This document shows, piece by piece, positions 32,748 through 42,982 of a DNA stretch of 64,000 bases. The stretch comes from Listeria innocua. GTDB taxonomy: Bacteria; Bacillota; Bacilli; Lactobacillales; Listeriaceae. Every line of letters starts with the position of its first letter. The stretch's first letter is position 1. The notes under the pieces were generated by a model. The model saw nothing but the letters and a program-made list of their open reading frames with translations, was not told the origin of the DNA and ran no database searches. Made by a program: the position numbers and the translations under genes. Where the stretch lies: NCBI RefSeq assembly GCF_028596125.1, contig NZ_CP117229.1:1782001-1846000 (forward strand). The letters are read 5' to 3'.

Positions 32748-32755
32748 GTGGTGTG

Positions 32756-34042
32756 TTATGCTGATTTATGCTCGGCTGGTAAGACTAAGTTTAAGATAAT
32801 CCCAATGACTGCTGCGAGTGCCATACCAGATAGTTCGAACGTTCCAGCTTTAATGAACAAGCCGCCAATTCCTACTACTAGTACAACAGAAGCGATAATC
32901 ATATTACGATTGACACTTAAATCAATTTTGTTTTCAATCATCATTCGAAGTCCACTTGTCGCAATAACCCCAAAGAGTAGCAGGGAAATTCCGCCTAGAA
33001 CTGCTGTTGGAACCGAGGTGATAACTGCATTAATGTAGCCGATAAATCCGAAGAGGATAGCGAAAACTGCCGCGCCTCCTATAACAAACACGCTATATAC
33101 TTTTGTAATTGCTAGAACACCAATGTTTTCACCGTATGTTGTTACAGGTGGTCCACCGATTAACGATGCGATAACCGAAGCAGTACCATCCGCAAGCAAG
33201 GAACGATGAAGTCCTGGATCTTTGAAAAAGTTTTTATTTGTGATTCGATTAAGTAGTAATTGATGCCCCATATGTTCTGCCATCGTAACAAACGCTAGTG
33301 GCGCCATACTAAGGATGACTGTAACAGTAATAACTGGGTCGATATTTACAAATGGAATACTGAAATCTGGTACTTGGAAAAACGAGGCATTTTTGATTAA
33401 CGTGTAATCTACCATACCGAAAGCCATACTTGTTAAGTAACCTACTGTGAAGCCAAACAAAATCGGAATCAAGCCCATAAATCCTTTGAAAAACATCATG
33501 GCGATTATGGTTGCAAGGAGCGTGATTATTGCTACAGTTAAAGTTTCTAAACTATATTTACCATTGTTCGTTCCCATCGCCATCGCAGCCGCACTTGGAG
33601 CTAGCGACAAACCGATAACCATAATAACTGGTCCAACAACAATTGGCGGTAATACTTTTTGAATCCAATCAACACCTGCGTAATAAACAATCAAAGAAAC
33701 AATTGCATAAACTACTCCGACTGAGAAAGTTCCGACCATAACTGCGCCCGGCCCTCCGCCAGATTTTGCTGCAAGTAATGCTGTAATTGGTGCAATAAAG
33801 GTAAAGGAAGAACCTAGATATGCGGGGATTTTCCCGCGAGTAATTCCTAGATAAGCAAGTGTCCCGAGCCCGCTAGATACAAGCGCCACTCCCGGACTTA
33901 ACCCTGTCACACTTGGCACAAAGATAGTAGAGCCAAACATGGTGAAAAGGTGCTGGATGCTAAGAATAATCCATTTATTAAAGCTTGGTTTTTCGTGTAT
34001 ATCTAGTACTGGTTTTGTCACTGTTTCTGTCGTTTCTGTCAT
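32756..34042 (-). CDS. pyrP: Uracil permease (NCS2 family)
   Basis: Proton-linked uracil importer with about 12-14 predicted membrane segments. 428 residues from the ATG at 34042 (MTETTETVTK), which has AGAGGGA eight bases upstream. The open frame reaches 34090, but those 16 codons read through the attenuator hairpin and are not coding. QHLFTMFGSTIFVPS and the TYGENIGV-type motif fit NCS2 uracil permeases. It lies between the second PyrR attenuator and the terminator before pyrB. Confidence 0.94.
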   Translation of the reverse strand: MTETTETVTKPVLDIHEKPSFNKWIILSIQHLFTMFGSTIFVPSVTGLSPGVALVSSGLGTLAYLGITRGKIPAYLGSSFTFIAPITALLAAKSGGGPGAVMVGTFSVGVVYAIVSLIVYYAGVDWIQKVLPPIVVGPVIMVIGLSLAPSAAAMAMGTNNGKYSLETLTVAIITLLATIIAMMFFKGFMGLIPILFGFTVGYLTSMAFGMVDYTLIKNASFFQVPDFSIPFVNIDPVITVTVILSMAPLAFVTMAEHMGHQLLLNRITNKNFFKDPGLHRSLLADGTASVIASLIGGPPVTTYGENIGVLAITKVYSVFVIGGAAVFAILFGFIGYINAVITSVPTAVLGGISLLLFGVIATSGLRMMIENKIDLSVNRNMIIASVVLVVGIGGLFIKAGTFELSGMALAAVIGIILNLVLPAEHKSA

Positions 34043-34061
34043 TTTCTTCCCTCTTTCTTCA

Positions 34062-34147
34062 TAAAAAATACCCCTTGCCTCGGTCGACAAAGAGTATAGA
34101 ATAATCCCCTATAGAAATTAATCACTCTTTGTCAGCCTCACAGGACT
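34062..34147 (-). promoter_or_regulatory. PyrR-dependent attenuator between pyrR and pyrP
   Basis: Read on the minus strand: the PyrR-binding loop AGTCCTGTGAGGCT (34134-34147) is followed by GACAAAGAGT (34124-34133), which can pair with ACTCTTTGTC (34086-34095) as antiterminator. The terminator pairs ATACTCTTTG (34088-34097) with CAAGGGGTAT (34068-34077) and is followed by a T-run. The two stems share 34088-34095 and exclude each other. PyrR with UMP favours termination. Confidence 0.92.
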
Positions 34148-34170
34148 GCTTTTAAAAAAGTGTTACATTG

Positions 34171-34838
<668 letters not shown>

Positions 34839-34867
34839 ATGTTAAAGGACTTTATTTCATTAGATTC

Positions 34868-34896
34868 ATCTTACCTGAAAGAACTCTCCCTGTCAA
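34868..34896 (-). promoter_or_regulatory. Promoter of the pyr operon
   Basis: Minus strand TTGACA (34891-34896), 17-bp spacer, TAAGAT (34868-34873): consensus -35, near-consensus -10. Transcription would begin about 23 nt before the PyrR-binding loop. Confidence 0.85.
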
Positions 34897-34953
34897 TCAA
34901 AAAAATATAAAACATGTTATACTGTTTATAATAAAATAAAGGAGGCCAAAATT

Positions 34954-35148
34954 ATGGCTACATCTAAAGCGAAAAAGAAACGCCAAAAACTAGTGCGTGA
35001 AGGTCGTTTAAATCCAGAAATCAAACGAAGCCCCTTTGCACTAATTGACCTAAGCTCCAAGCAAACAAAAACTAAAAAAGGATATCTTTATAGTAGGAAA
35101 AAGAAGAATCACCAAGAAGATGATTCTTTTTTTTGCGGTTTTTTTTAA
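34954..35148 (+). CDS. Small basic hypothetical protein
   Basis: A 64-residue, very basic protein (MATSKAKKKRQKLVREGRL) with a strong AAAGGAGG ribosome site and an extended -10 element TGTTATACT at 34915-34923 upstream. Similar short Lys-rich proteins of unknown function occur in Bacillus; no function is assigned. The last 15 codons (about 35104-35148) coincide with the transcription terminator hairpin and its T-run, so the true C-terminus is uncertain. Divergent from pyrR. Confidence 0.7.
   Translation: MATSKAKKKRQKLVREGRLNPEIKRSPFALIDLSSKQTKTKKGYLYSRKKKNHQEDDSFFCGFF
35104..35134 (+). terminator. Terminator embedded in the 3' end of the small basic gene
   Basis: AAGAATCA (35104-35111) and TGATTCTT (35121-35128) form an 8-bp stem with a 9-nt loop, followed by a run of T residues. 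It lies inside the open reading frame, before its TAA stop. Confidence 0.75.
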
Positions 35149-35273
35149 GTTTTCACATTTTATACATAAAACGGTTTAAAATAATGGGCTCACTCTAGAA
35201 ATTATTCCTCTTTTTTTATGCTTTATGCTATGCTTTAATAGCTAAAAAAACATCTACTTAAGAGGTGAATAGA

Positions 35274-36098
35274 ATGAGCATTATGAATAGTTTATTACAA
35301 CAGAAAGAAACCGTCGTTAAAGGTTGGCTTACGTATTATGTATCTGTGGATGATCCATATGTTTTTGCCTTAAAAGATGACCACCGCCTAATGGACGAAA
35401 CCGGTTTTGTCTTGGAAAATTTATTTATTGGTATGACCGAAGACCTTGCAAAAATGAATACATTCGCTCGTGAATTAGGAAAGGCACAATTTATTACATC
35501 ACTTGGCATTTCACGCATTTTATTTCATATTCGTTTACTAGAAGAATTTTTACTAGATTATGCCTCGGAAATAAATGCAGAATGTAATAATTACCGCGAG
35601 TTATATCTTTTTAGCATCAAACTCCACCAAGTATTTAGTAGTTTCACACAACATTTAATCGAAGGATACACACTCGCTACAGAACAATTAGTCCAACAAA
35701 AAGAAAACCAAATCATCAAAAGTTCAACAAAACTAATTTGGCTTGCTGAAAAAGTATTTCTTTTGCCACTTATAGGAAAAATAACGGATGAACGGGCAAA
35801 ACAAATTACCGAAACGGCTCTTTTTGAAACGTGCGAACAACCCGTAAACTATTTGATTATTGACTTATCTGGCGTACAATTTGATTCAGCTAATATTGGC
35901 GAATATATTGAGCACTTCTTCTCTTCACTCAAACTTGTCGGAGTGACACCAATCATTACCGGAATGCAGCCGGAAACCGCCAAAATAATGGTACAAGCCA
36001 ACTTGACCGAGCAAAAAGGCATTAAAACATTTGCTACTTTACGTCAAGCAACTAAATCACTTATCAAAGAAAAAGAAGCAAGAAACGCCATTAAATAG
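35274..36098 (+). CDS. RsbR-like paralog with C-terminal STAS domain
   Basis: Stressosome-type co-antagonist: a helical N-terminal sensor domain (about 1-145) and a C-terminal STAS domain (about 150-265; PLIGKITDERAKQITETAL, LIIDLSGVQFDSANIGEYI, GVTPIITGMQPE). 274 residues from the ATG at 35274, with AGAGGTG upstream. In RsbR proteins RsbT phosphorylates two threonines in the STAS domain. Here the matching positions are Ser205 (FDSAN) and Ile238 (TAKIM), so this paralog is atypical. No rsbS or rsbT lies nearby. Monocistronic. Confidence 0.85.
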   Translation: MSIMNSLLQQKETVVKGWLTYYVSVDDPYVFALKDDHRLMDETGFVLENLFIGMTEDLAKMNTFARELGKAQFITSLGISRILFHIRLLEEFLLDYASEINAECNNYRELYLFSIKLHQVFSSFTQHLIEGYTLATEQLVQQKENQIIKSSTKLIWLAEKVFLLPLIGKITDERAKQITETALFETCEQPVNYLIIDLSGVQFDSANIGEYIEHFFSSLKLVGVTPIITGMQPETAKIMVQANLTEQKGIKTFATLRQATKSLIKEKEARNAIK

Positions 36099-36117
36099 GC
36101 ATTCTTGCTTCTTTTTT
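36074..36117. terminator. Bidirectional terminator between rsbR paralog and rluD
   Basis: AAGAAGCAAGAA (36074-36085) pairs with TTCTTGCTTCTT (36104-36115). The stem starts inside the rsbR-paralog coding end, and T residues follow. The A-rich flank on the other side lets it also serve rluD. Confidence 0.82.
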
Positions 36118-37024
36118 AGTTTTCTTGTCGTAATGATTTAAGCGCTTGTTCAAAAGAATCTGGTAGTGGAGCTTCAAAGGTCATTCGTTCATTTGTCGTC
36201 GGATGATCAAATCCTAGTTTGGCCGCATGAAGGAATTGTCCATTACCTTTTATTGTATTTTTTGGTCCGTATTTTGGATCACCAGCTAGCGGATGACCAA
36301 TATATTTAAGGTGGACACGAATTTGGTGTGTCCTCCCCGTGTCAAGCTTACAGTTAATAAGAGTATAACCAGGCAAACGCTCAATTACTTCAAAATGAGT
36401 CCGCGCTTCTTTGCCGTCACGAACAACAGCCATTTTTTGACGGTCTTCTTTTGCTCGACCAATTGGCGCTTCAATCGTTCCTTTTTGATGGACAATATCA
36501 CCATGGACGAGTGCGATATATTCTCGATCAGATGTTTTATCTTTTAATTGTTTGGCTAGTGATTCATGCGCATGGTCGTTTTTCGCAACCATAAGCAATC
36601 CCGATGTATCTTTATCAATTCGGTGAACAATCCCTGGACGAATTTTACCATTTATACCAGATAAATCATCACAATGAAATAATAAAGCATTTACAAGCGT
36701 TCCACTCGCATGACCAGCTGATGGATGAACCACCATTCCTTCAGGTTTATTTACAACGAGCATATCTTTGTCTTCAAAATAAATATCAAGTGGAATATCT
36801 TCGGCTAAAATCTCCAGTTCTTCTGGTTCACGAGCTTCATAACGAATTTCGTCTCCTACTTGAACTTTATAATTCGGCTTCGCAAGTTCTCCGTTTACCG
36901 TTATATCGCCATTTTTTAGCATAAGTTGTATCGCTGAACGACTTTTTTCCATCATTTCAGCAATAACTTTATCCACACGTTCCCGGGCGTGACTCTCTTC
37001 TATAATCAATGTTTCATTCTGCAT
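36116..37024 (-). CDS. RluD-family rRNA/tRNA pseudouridine synthase
   Basis: Pseudouridine synthase of the RluA/RluD type, 302 residues, equivalent to B. subtilis YlyB next to lspA. The N-terminal S4 RNA-binding domain spans about 10-75. HRIDKDTSGLLMVAKN holds the catalytic Asp (HRLDxxTSG motif). The exact target uridines cannot be read from sequence. The ATG overlaps the lspA stop by one base. Confidence 0.9.
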   Translation of the reverse strand: MQNETLIIEESHARERVDKVIAEMMEKSRSAIQLMLKNGDITVNGELAKPNYKVQVGDEIRYEAREPEELEILAEDIPLDIYFEDKDMLVVNKPEGMVVHPSAGHASGTLVNALLFHCDDLSGINGKIRPGIVHRIDKDTSGLLMVAKNDHAHESLAKQLKDKTSDREYIALVHGDIVHQKGTIEAPIGRAKEDRQKMAVVRDGKEARTHFEVIERLPGYTLINCKLDTGRTHQIRVHLKYIGHPLAGDPKYGPKNTIKGNGQFLHAAKLGFDHPTTNERMTFEAPLPDSFEQALKSLRQEN

Positions 37025-37488
37025 TATTTAATTCCTTTCGTTTTGCGGTCGTCTACAAAAACATACACGAGCATTAGTACGACACCAACTGAAAGCGCGG
37101 CATCTGCCACATTAAAGATTGGGAAGTAATAATTTCCCCACACTGTTTGTACAAAATCCACCACTTCTTGATGCAAGATCCGGTCGATAAAATTACCAAT
37201 CGCACCACCTAGAATAAACGCTAAACTAATGGAAAATAGTCGCTTTCCTTTGGCATATTTTTGCATAATATAAATTATAATTCCAATAACGATTACAGTA
37301 ATAAGATAGAAAAACCACATATGCCCTTCTAAAATACTCCAAGCTGCTCCGTCATTACGATAGCTTGTCCAGTATAAAAATCCAGGAATAACTTCTATTT
37401 TCTGTCCAATTTCCATGTTTTGAACAACAATCCATTTAGTCAATTGGTCTAGCGCAATCACGGCTAGGGTGATTAGATAATAATACAT
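37024..37488 (-). CDS. lspA: Lipoprotein signal peptidase (signal peptidase II)
   Basis: Membrane aspartyl peptidase that cleaves prolipoproteins before the lipidated Cys. 154 residues with four membrane segments. The catalytic aspartates lie in GNFIDRILH and FNVADAALS. ALDQLTKWIV is the family N-terminal motif. Ribosome site GAGGG. Forms an operon with rluD. Substrates in this window include MntA. Confidence 0.95.
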   Translation of the reverse strand: MYYYLITLAVIALDQLTKWIVVQNMEIGQKIEVIPGFLYWTSYRNDGAAWSILEGHMWFFYLITVIVIGIIIYIMQKYAKGKRLFSISLAFILGGAIGNFIDRILHQEVVDFVQTVWGNYYFPIFNVADAALSVGVVLMLVYVFVDDRKTKGIK

Positions 37489-37520
37489 TTTTCGAACCCT
37501 CTTTTCACATCAGTTAGATA

Positions 37521-37557
37521 AAAAGTACGCGCTCCCCTTTAAACTTAAGAAGAGCGC
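37521..37557 (-). terminator. Probable terminator of the purine permease gene
   Basis: Minus strand GCGCTCTTC (37549-37557) pairs with GGGGAGCGC (37529-37537), a 9-bp stem with G-U pairs. The T-run (37521-37524 region) is separated by four bases. Confidence 0.6.
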
Positions 37558-37569
37558 ATTGCTTCTTTG

Positions 37570-38853
37570 TTATTGTATGATAAATTGAAGCAAAAATAAA
37601 GCTGCAATCACATACATGACTGGTGAAGTACGTTCTTCGTTCTTCGTAAAAGCGCGAAGAATTGGATACGCGATAAAACCAGCCGCAATTCCGTCTGCAA
37701 TACTATACGTCAGCGGGATTAACACAATAATCAGTAGTGCTGAAAAAGTTTCTGCCGGATTGGATAAATCCATTTCTTTAAATTCTTGCAGCATCGACAT
37801 CCCAATTACAACTAAAATGGGCGCGATTGCACTGTTCGGAATAAAAGATAATACCGGCATTAAGAAAAGGGATGCGATAAAGAACAGACCAGTCGTTATT
37901 GTTGCCAGACCGGTTTTTGCTCCACTCGCAAACATCGAACCACTTTCAAGCGCAGAGATGGTTGGACTTGTACCAAATAAGCCAGATAAAAAGGCAGTTA
38001 GGGAGCTCGCTTTTAAAACGCGTGGTAATTTTTCGGTTTGTTTTAGTTGTCTTACTTGACCATTTGTAAGACCAACCGTTTCAAACACAATGACCATTGT
38101 CATCGTAAAGACGGCGCTCCAAAAACTAACGCTCGCCATCCCAGAAAAATCAGCTTTAAAGAGAACATCACTCCACGGCGCAACACTAATCGAAGCGCCA
38201 TCAGCTTTCCCGGTTACACCAAACATTACTCCAACAAGTGTTCCGATAATTAAACTCCATAAGAAAGTGCCTGGAATTTTTCGGATAACTAAAATCATTG
38301 TTAGTAAAAGTGTAACTAGTGTTGCTAAGACGAATGGATCGCTTAAATCTCCAACTGCAATTATGGCATGTTTCCCACTTGTTACGATTCCGCCTTTTTC
38401 AAGCCCTAGGAAGATTAAGAAAATACCTAACCCGACCGTAATGGCTTGTTTTAAAATGAGCGGGATAGCTTTATTTAGTTTTCCTGCAAGTGGTGTGAAC
38501 GCAAGAATCATAAATAATAAGCCACTCATCGTAACAGCAGCAAGTGCAACCTGCCAACTTAGTCCCATTCCTTGAACAAGGGTATACGCAAACAGCGCAT
38601 TAATCCCCATTCCTGGCATTAGAATAAGTGGTGCATTTGCCCAAAATCCCATAATCAAACAACCTAACGCCGAAATAAAAATCGTCGCAAGGACTGCTCC
38701 TTGATAAGGAACTCCAGCCTCAGCTAAAATCGAGCTATTGACGACAATAATATATGCCACCGTAAAAAAGCCAATCATACCAGCTAAAAATTCAGTCCGG
38801 ATATTGGTTTTATGCTCGTTCAGCCGAAATACTTTGTTGAAAAATTTCTGCAT
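37570..38853 (-). CDS. AzgA/PbuG-type purine (guanine/hypoxanthine) permease, NCS2 family
   Basis: A 427-residue membrane protein with 12-14 predicted segments. FRLNEHKTNIRTEFLAGMIG, FFTVAYIIVVNSSILAEAG, LMPGMGINALFAYT and GTSPTISALESGSMFASGAK are hallmarks of the AzgA subgroup (B. subtilis PbuG/PbuO), which imports hypoxanthine, guanine or adenine. The exact substrate is inferred. Upstream is a short leader with possible secondary structure but no purine riboswitch consensus. Confidence 0.88.
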   Translation of the reverse strand: MQKFFNKVFRLNEHKTNIRTEFLAGMIGFFTVAYIIVVNSSILAEAGVPYQGAVLATIFISALGCLIMGFWANAPLILMPGMGINALFAYTLVQGMGLSWQVALAAVTMSGLLFMILAFTPLAGKLNKAIPLILKQAITVGLGIFLIFLGLEKGGIVTSGKHAIIAVGDLSDPFVLATLVTLLLTMILVIRKIPGTFLWSLIIGTLVGVMFGVTGKADGASISVAPWSDVLFKADFSGMASVSFWSAVFTMTMVIVFETVGLTNGQVRQLKQTEKLPRVLKASSLTAFLSGLFGTSPTISALESGSMFASGAKTGLATITTGLFFIASLFLMPVLSFIPNSAIAPILVVIGMSMLQEFKEMDLSNPAETFSALLIIVLIPLTYSIADGIAAGFIAYPILRAFTKNEERTSPVMYVIAALFLLQFIIQ

Positions 38854-38926
38854 ACTTTTTCCTCATTATGAAATTGTCCCTCTCCCAACCCGCAGAGTAT
38901 TGCCCCTGCCACAGAACTTTATTATA
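38854..38926 (-). promoter_or_regulatory. Promoter -10 and structured leader of the purine permease gene
   Basis: A consensus TATAAT lies at 38921-38926 (minus strand), with only a weak -35 (TTTCGT). The leader of about 65 nt is rich in G runs; GCAG/CTGC, CTCT/AGAG and GTTCT/GGGAC pairings are possible. No purine riboswitch core is present. Confidence 0.45.
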
Positions 38927-38988
38927 ACAAAGATAGTACATATACGAAAGGAAAAGTTTTTTGTTACGCCGCCAGATTGCCTTATTTA

Positions 38989-38997
38989 TGCTATAAT
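38989..38997 (+). promoter_or_regulatory. Extended -10 promoter of the MATE gene
   Basis: TGCTATAAT (TGn plus TATAAT at 38992-38997), 30 bp upstream of the TTG start codon. No recognisable -35. Confidence 0.55.
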
Positions 38998-39026
38998 CTT
39001 TAAGGATGTAAAAAGGAGATGATTAC

Positions 39027-40397
39027 TTGCAACAAACAGTCACATACGGAGCTAAATGGAAACAGTTTTTAACGATATTCACACCGATTGTCATTACGCA
39101 ACTCACGCTTTTCTCCATGACATTTTTTGATACAACGATGAGCGGAAATTATTCGAATCAGGCGCTGGCTGGTGTAGCGATTGGTAGTTCATTTTGGGCT
39201 CCAGTGAATGCCGCTTTTTCTGGGTTATTAATGGCTATCACACCAATTATCGCTCAATTAATCGGGGCGAAGAAAGAAAAACAAGTCAAAAACACCGTGC
39301 ATAATGGTTTATATATTGCTTTATTTTTAGCTTTTATTTTAATTCTTATTAATTTTTTAGTCGTTCCAACGATTTTGACGCATATGCCTGTCACCGCAGA
39401 AGTTGCGCATATCGCTCGCCACTTCTTAAATGGGATATGTATTGGGATTCCCGCTTTTTTTATTTCAGCGATTTTACGCTCATTCATTGATTCGCTTGGT
39501 TTGACCAGAGTCACCATGTTAATTACGCTTTGTACAGTTCCGTTTAATATCTTTTTAAATTACTGCTTTATTTTTGGGAACTTCGGTTTTCCGGAAATGG
39601 GTGGTGCTGGTAGTGGTTATGCGACGGGGATTACGTACTGGCTCGTTGTTTTAGTTAGTGTGATTCTGATTCAAACACAAACGAGATTGCGTAAATTCGG
39701 TATTTTTAAAGGCCTCACAGCGCTTCGTTTTTCCAAAGTAAAAGAAATTATCGGGATTGGAGTGCCAAATGGGTTAACAATTTTATTTGAAACGAGTATT
39801 TTCTCAGCGGTGACGATTTTAATGGGTGCTTTTGGGACGGAGACGATTGCAGCGCATCAATCAGCCAATAGTGTTTGTACCTTGCTTTATGCGTTTCCTC
39901 TTAGTGTTGCTTCCACTCTGACAATACTTGGTGGTTACGAAACAGGCGCAAAACGGTTAAAAGATGCCAAACAATATCGCCATATTGGTATGACGGCAGC
40001 GATTCTAATTGGCTGTATTAATGGAGCGATACTGTTTTTCTTCCGTGATATTATTGCTGGCTTCTACACGAATGACGCAGAATTAAGTGATTTAATTATG
40101 CATTTCTTAGTATATGCGATATTATTTCAATTTGCAGATGCCGTTTTATCACCTGTTCTTGGGGCGCTTCGGGGTTATAAAGATGTTGCAATTACCTCGA
40201 TTATCGCCTTTATCTCCTATTGGTTAATTGGACTCCCAGTAGGTTACGGGTTATCCTTTACAAATTTAGGACCATTTGGTTACTGGATAGGATTGAGTAC
40301 TGGCTTGTTTGTCGCCGCGTTTATTTTATCCATTCGGGTTCGTAAAACGGAACGTAAGCTTTCTTTAAATGCAAAAAACGCAGAGATTTCGAGTTAA
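39027..40397 (+). CDS. MATE family multidrug/Na+ antiporter
   Basis: A 456-residue membrane exporter with 12 predicted segments in two homologous halves: PIVITQLTLFSMTFFDTTMS in the first and GVPNGLTILFETSIFSAVTI in the second are MATE signatures. Substrates are unknown. The start is TTG at 39027, preceded by AAAAAGGAGATG; no in-frame ATG fits. Divergent from the purine permease, convergent with the Mn transporter. Confidence 0.9.
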   Translation: MQQTVTYGAKWKQFLTIFTPIVITQLTLFSMTFFDTTMSGNYSNQALAGVAIGSSFWAPVNAAFSGLLMAITPIIAQLIGAKKEKQVKNTVHNGLYIALFLAFILILINFLVVPTILTHMPVTAEVAHIARHFLNGICIGIPAFFISAILRSFIDSLGLTRVTMLITLCTVPFNIFLNYCFIFGNFGFPEMGGAGSGYATGITYWLVVLVSVILIQTQTRLRKFGIFKGLTALRFSKVKEIIGIGVPNGLTILFETSIFSAVTILMGAFGTETIAAHQSANSVCTLLYAFPLSVASTLTILGGYETGAKRLKDAKQYRHIGMTAAILIGCINGAILFFFRDIIAGFYTNDAELSDLIMHFLVYAILFQFADAVLSPVLGALRGYKDVAITSIIAFISYWLIGLPVGYGLSFTNLGPFGYWIGLSTGLFVAAFILSIRVRKTERKLSLNAKNAEISS

Positions 40398-40410
40398 TCT
40401 CTGCGTTTTT

Positions 40411-40412
<2 letters not shown>
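40373..40412. terminator. Bidirectional terminator between MATE gene and mntA
   Basis: AACGCAGAGATT and AATCTCTGCGTT form a perfect 12-bp stem with a 7-nt loop TCGAGTT, flanked by A-run and T-run; it overlaps the MATE stop codon. Confidence 0.9.
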
Positions 40413-42182
<1,770 letters not shown>

Positions 42183-42184
42183 CT

Positions 42185-42907
42185 CTACACCCCCGCCGCA
42201 AATGCTACCGGTGCGTCACCATAAGCAAATTGAATTTTTTCTTCTGTAAATGTTTGTTCTACCGGACCGTGTGCCACTAATTTTTTATTGAGTAAAATAA
42301 TGTCATCAAAGTAAGCAGCTACTTTATGAAAATCATGGTGGACGACTACGATAGTTTTTCCGTTATCTCTTAGCTTTTTTAACAATTTCATAATAAGCGC
42401 TTCGCTAGTCATATCAATGCCAGCAAATGGTTCATCTAAAAAGAAGATTTCCGCATGTTGCGCTAAGGCACGAGCAATAAACACACGCTGCAATTGACCA
42501 CCTGACAGTTCGCCGATTTGTCTTTTACTAAATGCCGTCATCTCCACTTGTTCTAAAGCATCAAATGCCAGCTGTTTTTCTTTTTTACCAGGGCGTTTTA
42601 TTAATCCCAGGGCCGGATAAGTACCAAGAAGTACCATATCAAAAACAGTGATTGGAAAAGTTAAATCTACTTCACTACGCTGCGGGACATAAGCGATTTT
42701 CTTTCTCCAATAAGTGAGAGGCTTATTATCTAATGTTACTTGGCCTTTTTCGCGTGGAACTAATCCCATCATTCCTTTTAATAATGTAGATTTACCAGCA
42801 CCATTGGGACCGACAATCCCAGTTAATTTTCCTGTTGCTATTTGAAGAGTGACATCATCAATCGCCACTTTTTGTTTATATGCTATCGTTAAACCTTGAA
42901 TGTTCAT
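42185..42907 (-). CDS. mntC: Manganese ABC transporter, ATP-binding protein
   Basis: ABC ATPase, 240 residues from the ATG at 42907 (MNIQGLTIAY), five bases after AAGGGTGG; the in-frame GTG nine bases upstream falls in that ribosome site. Walker A GPNGAGKSTLL, signature LSGGQLQRVFIARAL, Walker B IFFLDEPFAGID, and H-loop VVHHDFHKV are complete. First gene of the operon. Gene letters vary between species. Confidence 0.9.
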   Translation of the reverse strand: MNIQGLTIAYKQKVAIDDVTLQIATGKLTGIVGPNGAGKSTLLKGMMGLVPREKGQVTLDNKPLTYWRKKIAYVPQRSEVDLTFPITVFDMVLLGTYPALGLIKRPGKKEKQLAFDALEQVEMTAFSKRQIGELSGGQLQRVFIARALAQHAEIFFLDEPFAGIDMTSEALIMKLLKKLRDNGKTIVVVHHDFHKVAAYFDDIILLNKKLVAHGPVEQTFTEEKIQFAYGDAPVAFAAGV

Positions 42908-42954
42908 TTCTACCACCCTTTTCCCATAAGACTATTTTTTATACTTAACTAAAA

Positions 42955-42973
42955 ATGTTTCCTTAATGCAACT
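42955..42973 (-). promoter_or_regulatory. MntR operator of the Mn transporter operon
   Basis: Minus strand AGTTGCATTAAGGAAACAT closely matches the Bacillus MntR box (core TTTGCCTTAAGGAAAC as I recall it). It begins about 10 bp after the -10 element, covering the expected transcription start, a position suited to repression by Mn-loaded MntR. Confidence 0.8.
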
Positions 42974-42982
42974 TTAATCCAA

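Noticed and set aside
32454-33038. 194-codon plus-strand open frame spanning pyrB and pyrP
   Set aside because: It runs antisense across two certain genes and a terminator; composition is that of a shadow frame.
38090-38575. 161-codon plus-strand frame within the purine permease gene
   Set aside because: Antisense shadow of a hydrophobic membrane protein gene; no start signals.
38854-38926. Purine riboswitch upstream of the AzgA-type permease
   Set aside because: The leader is only about 65 nt and lacks the conserved purine aptamer loop motifs.
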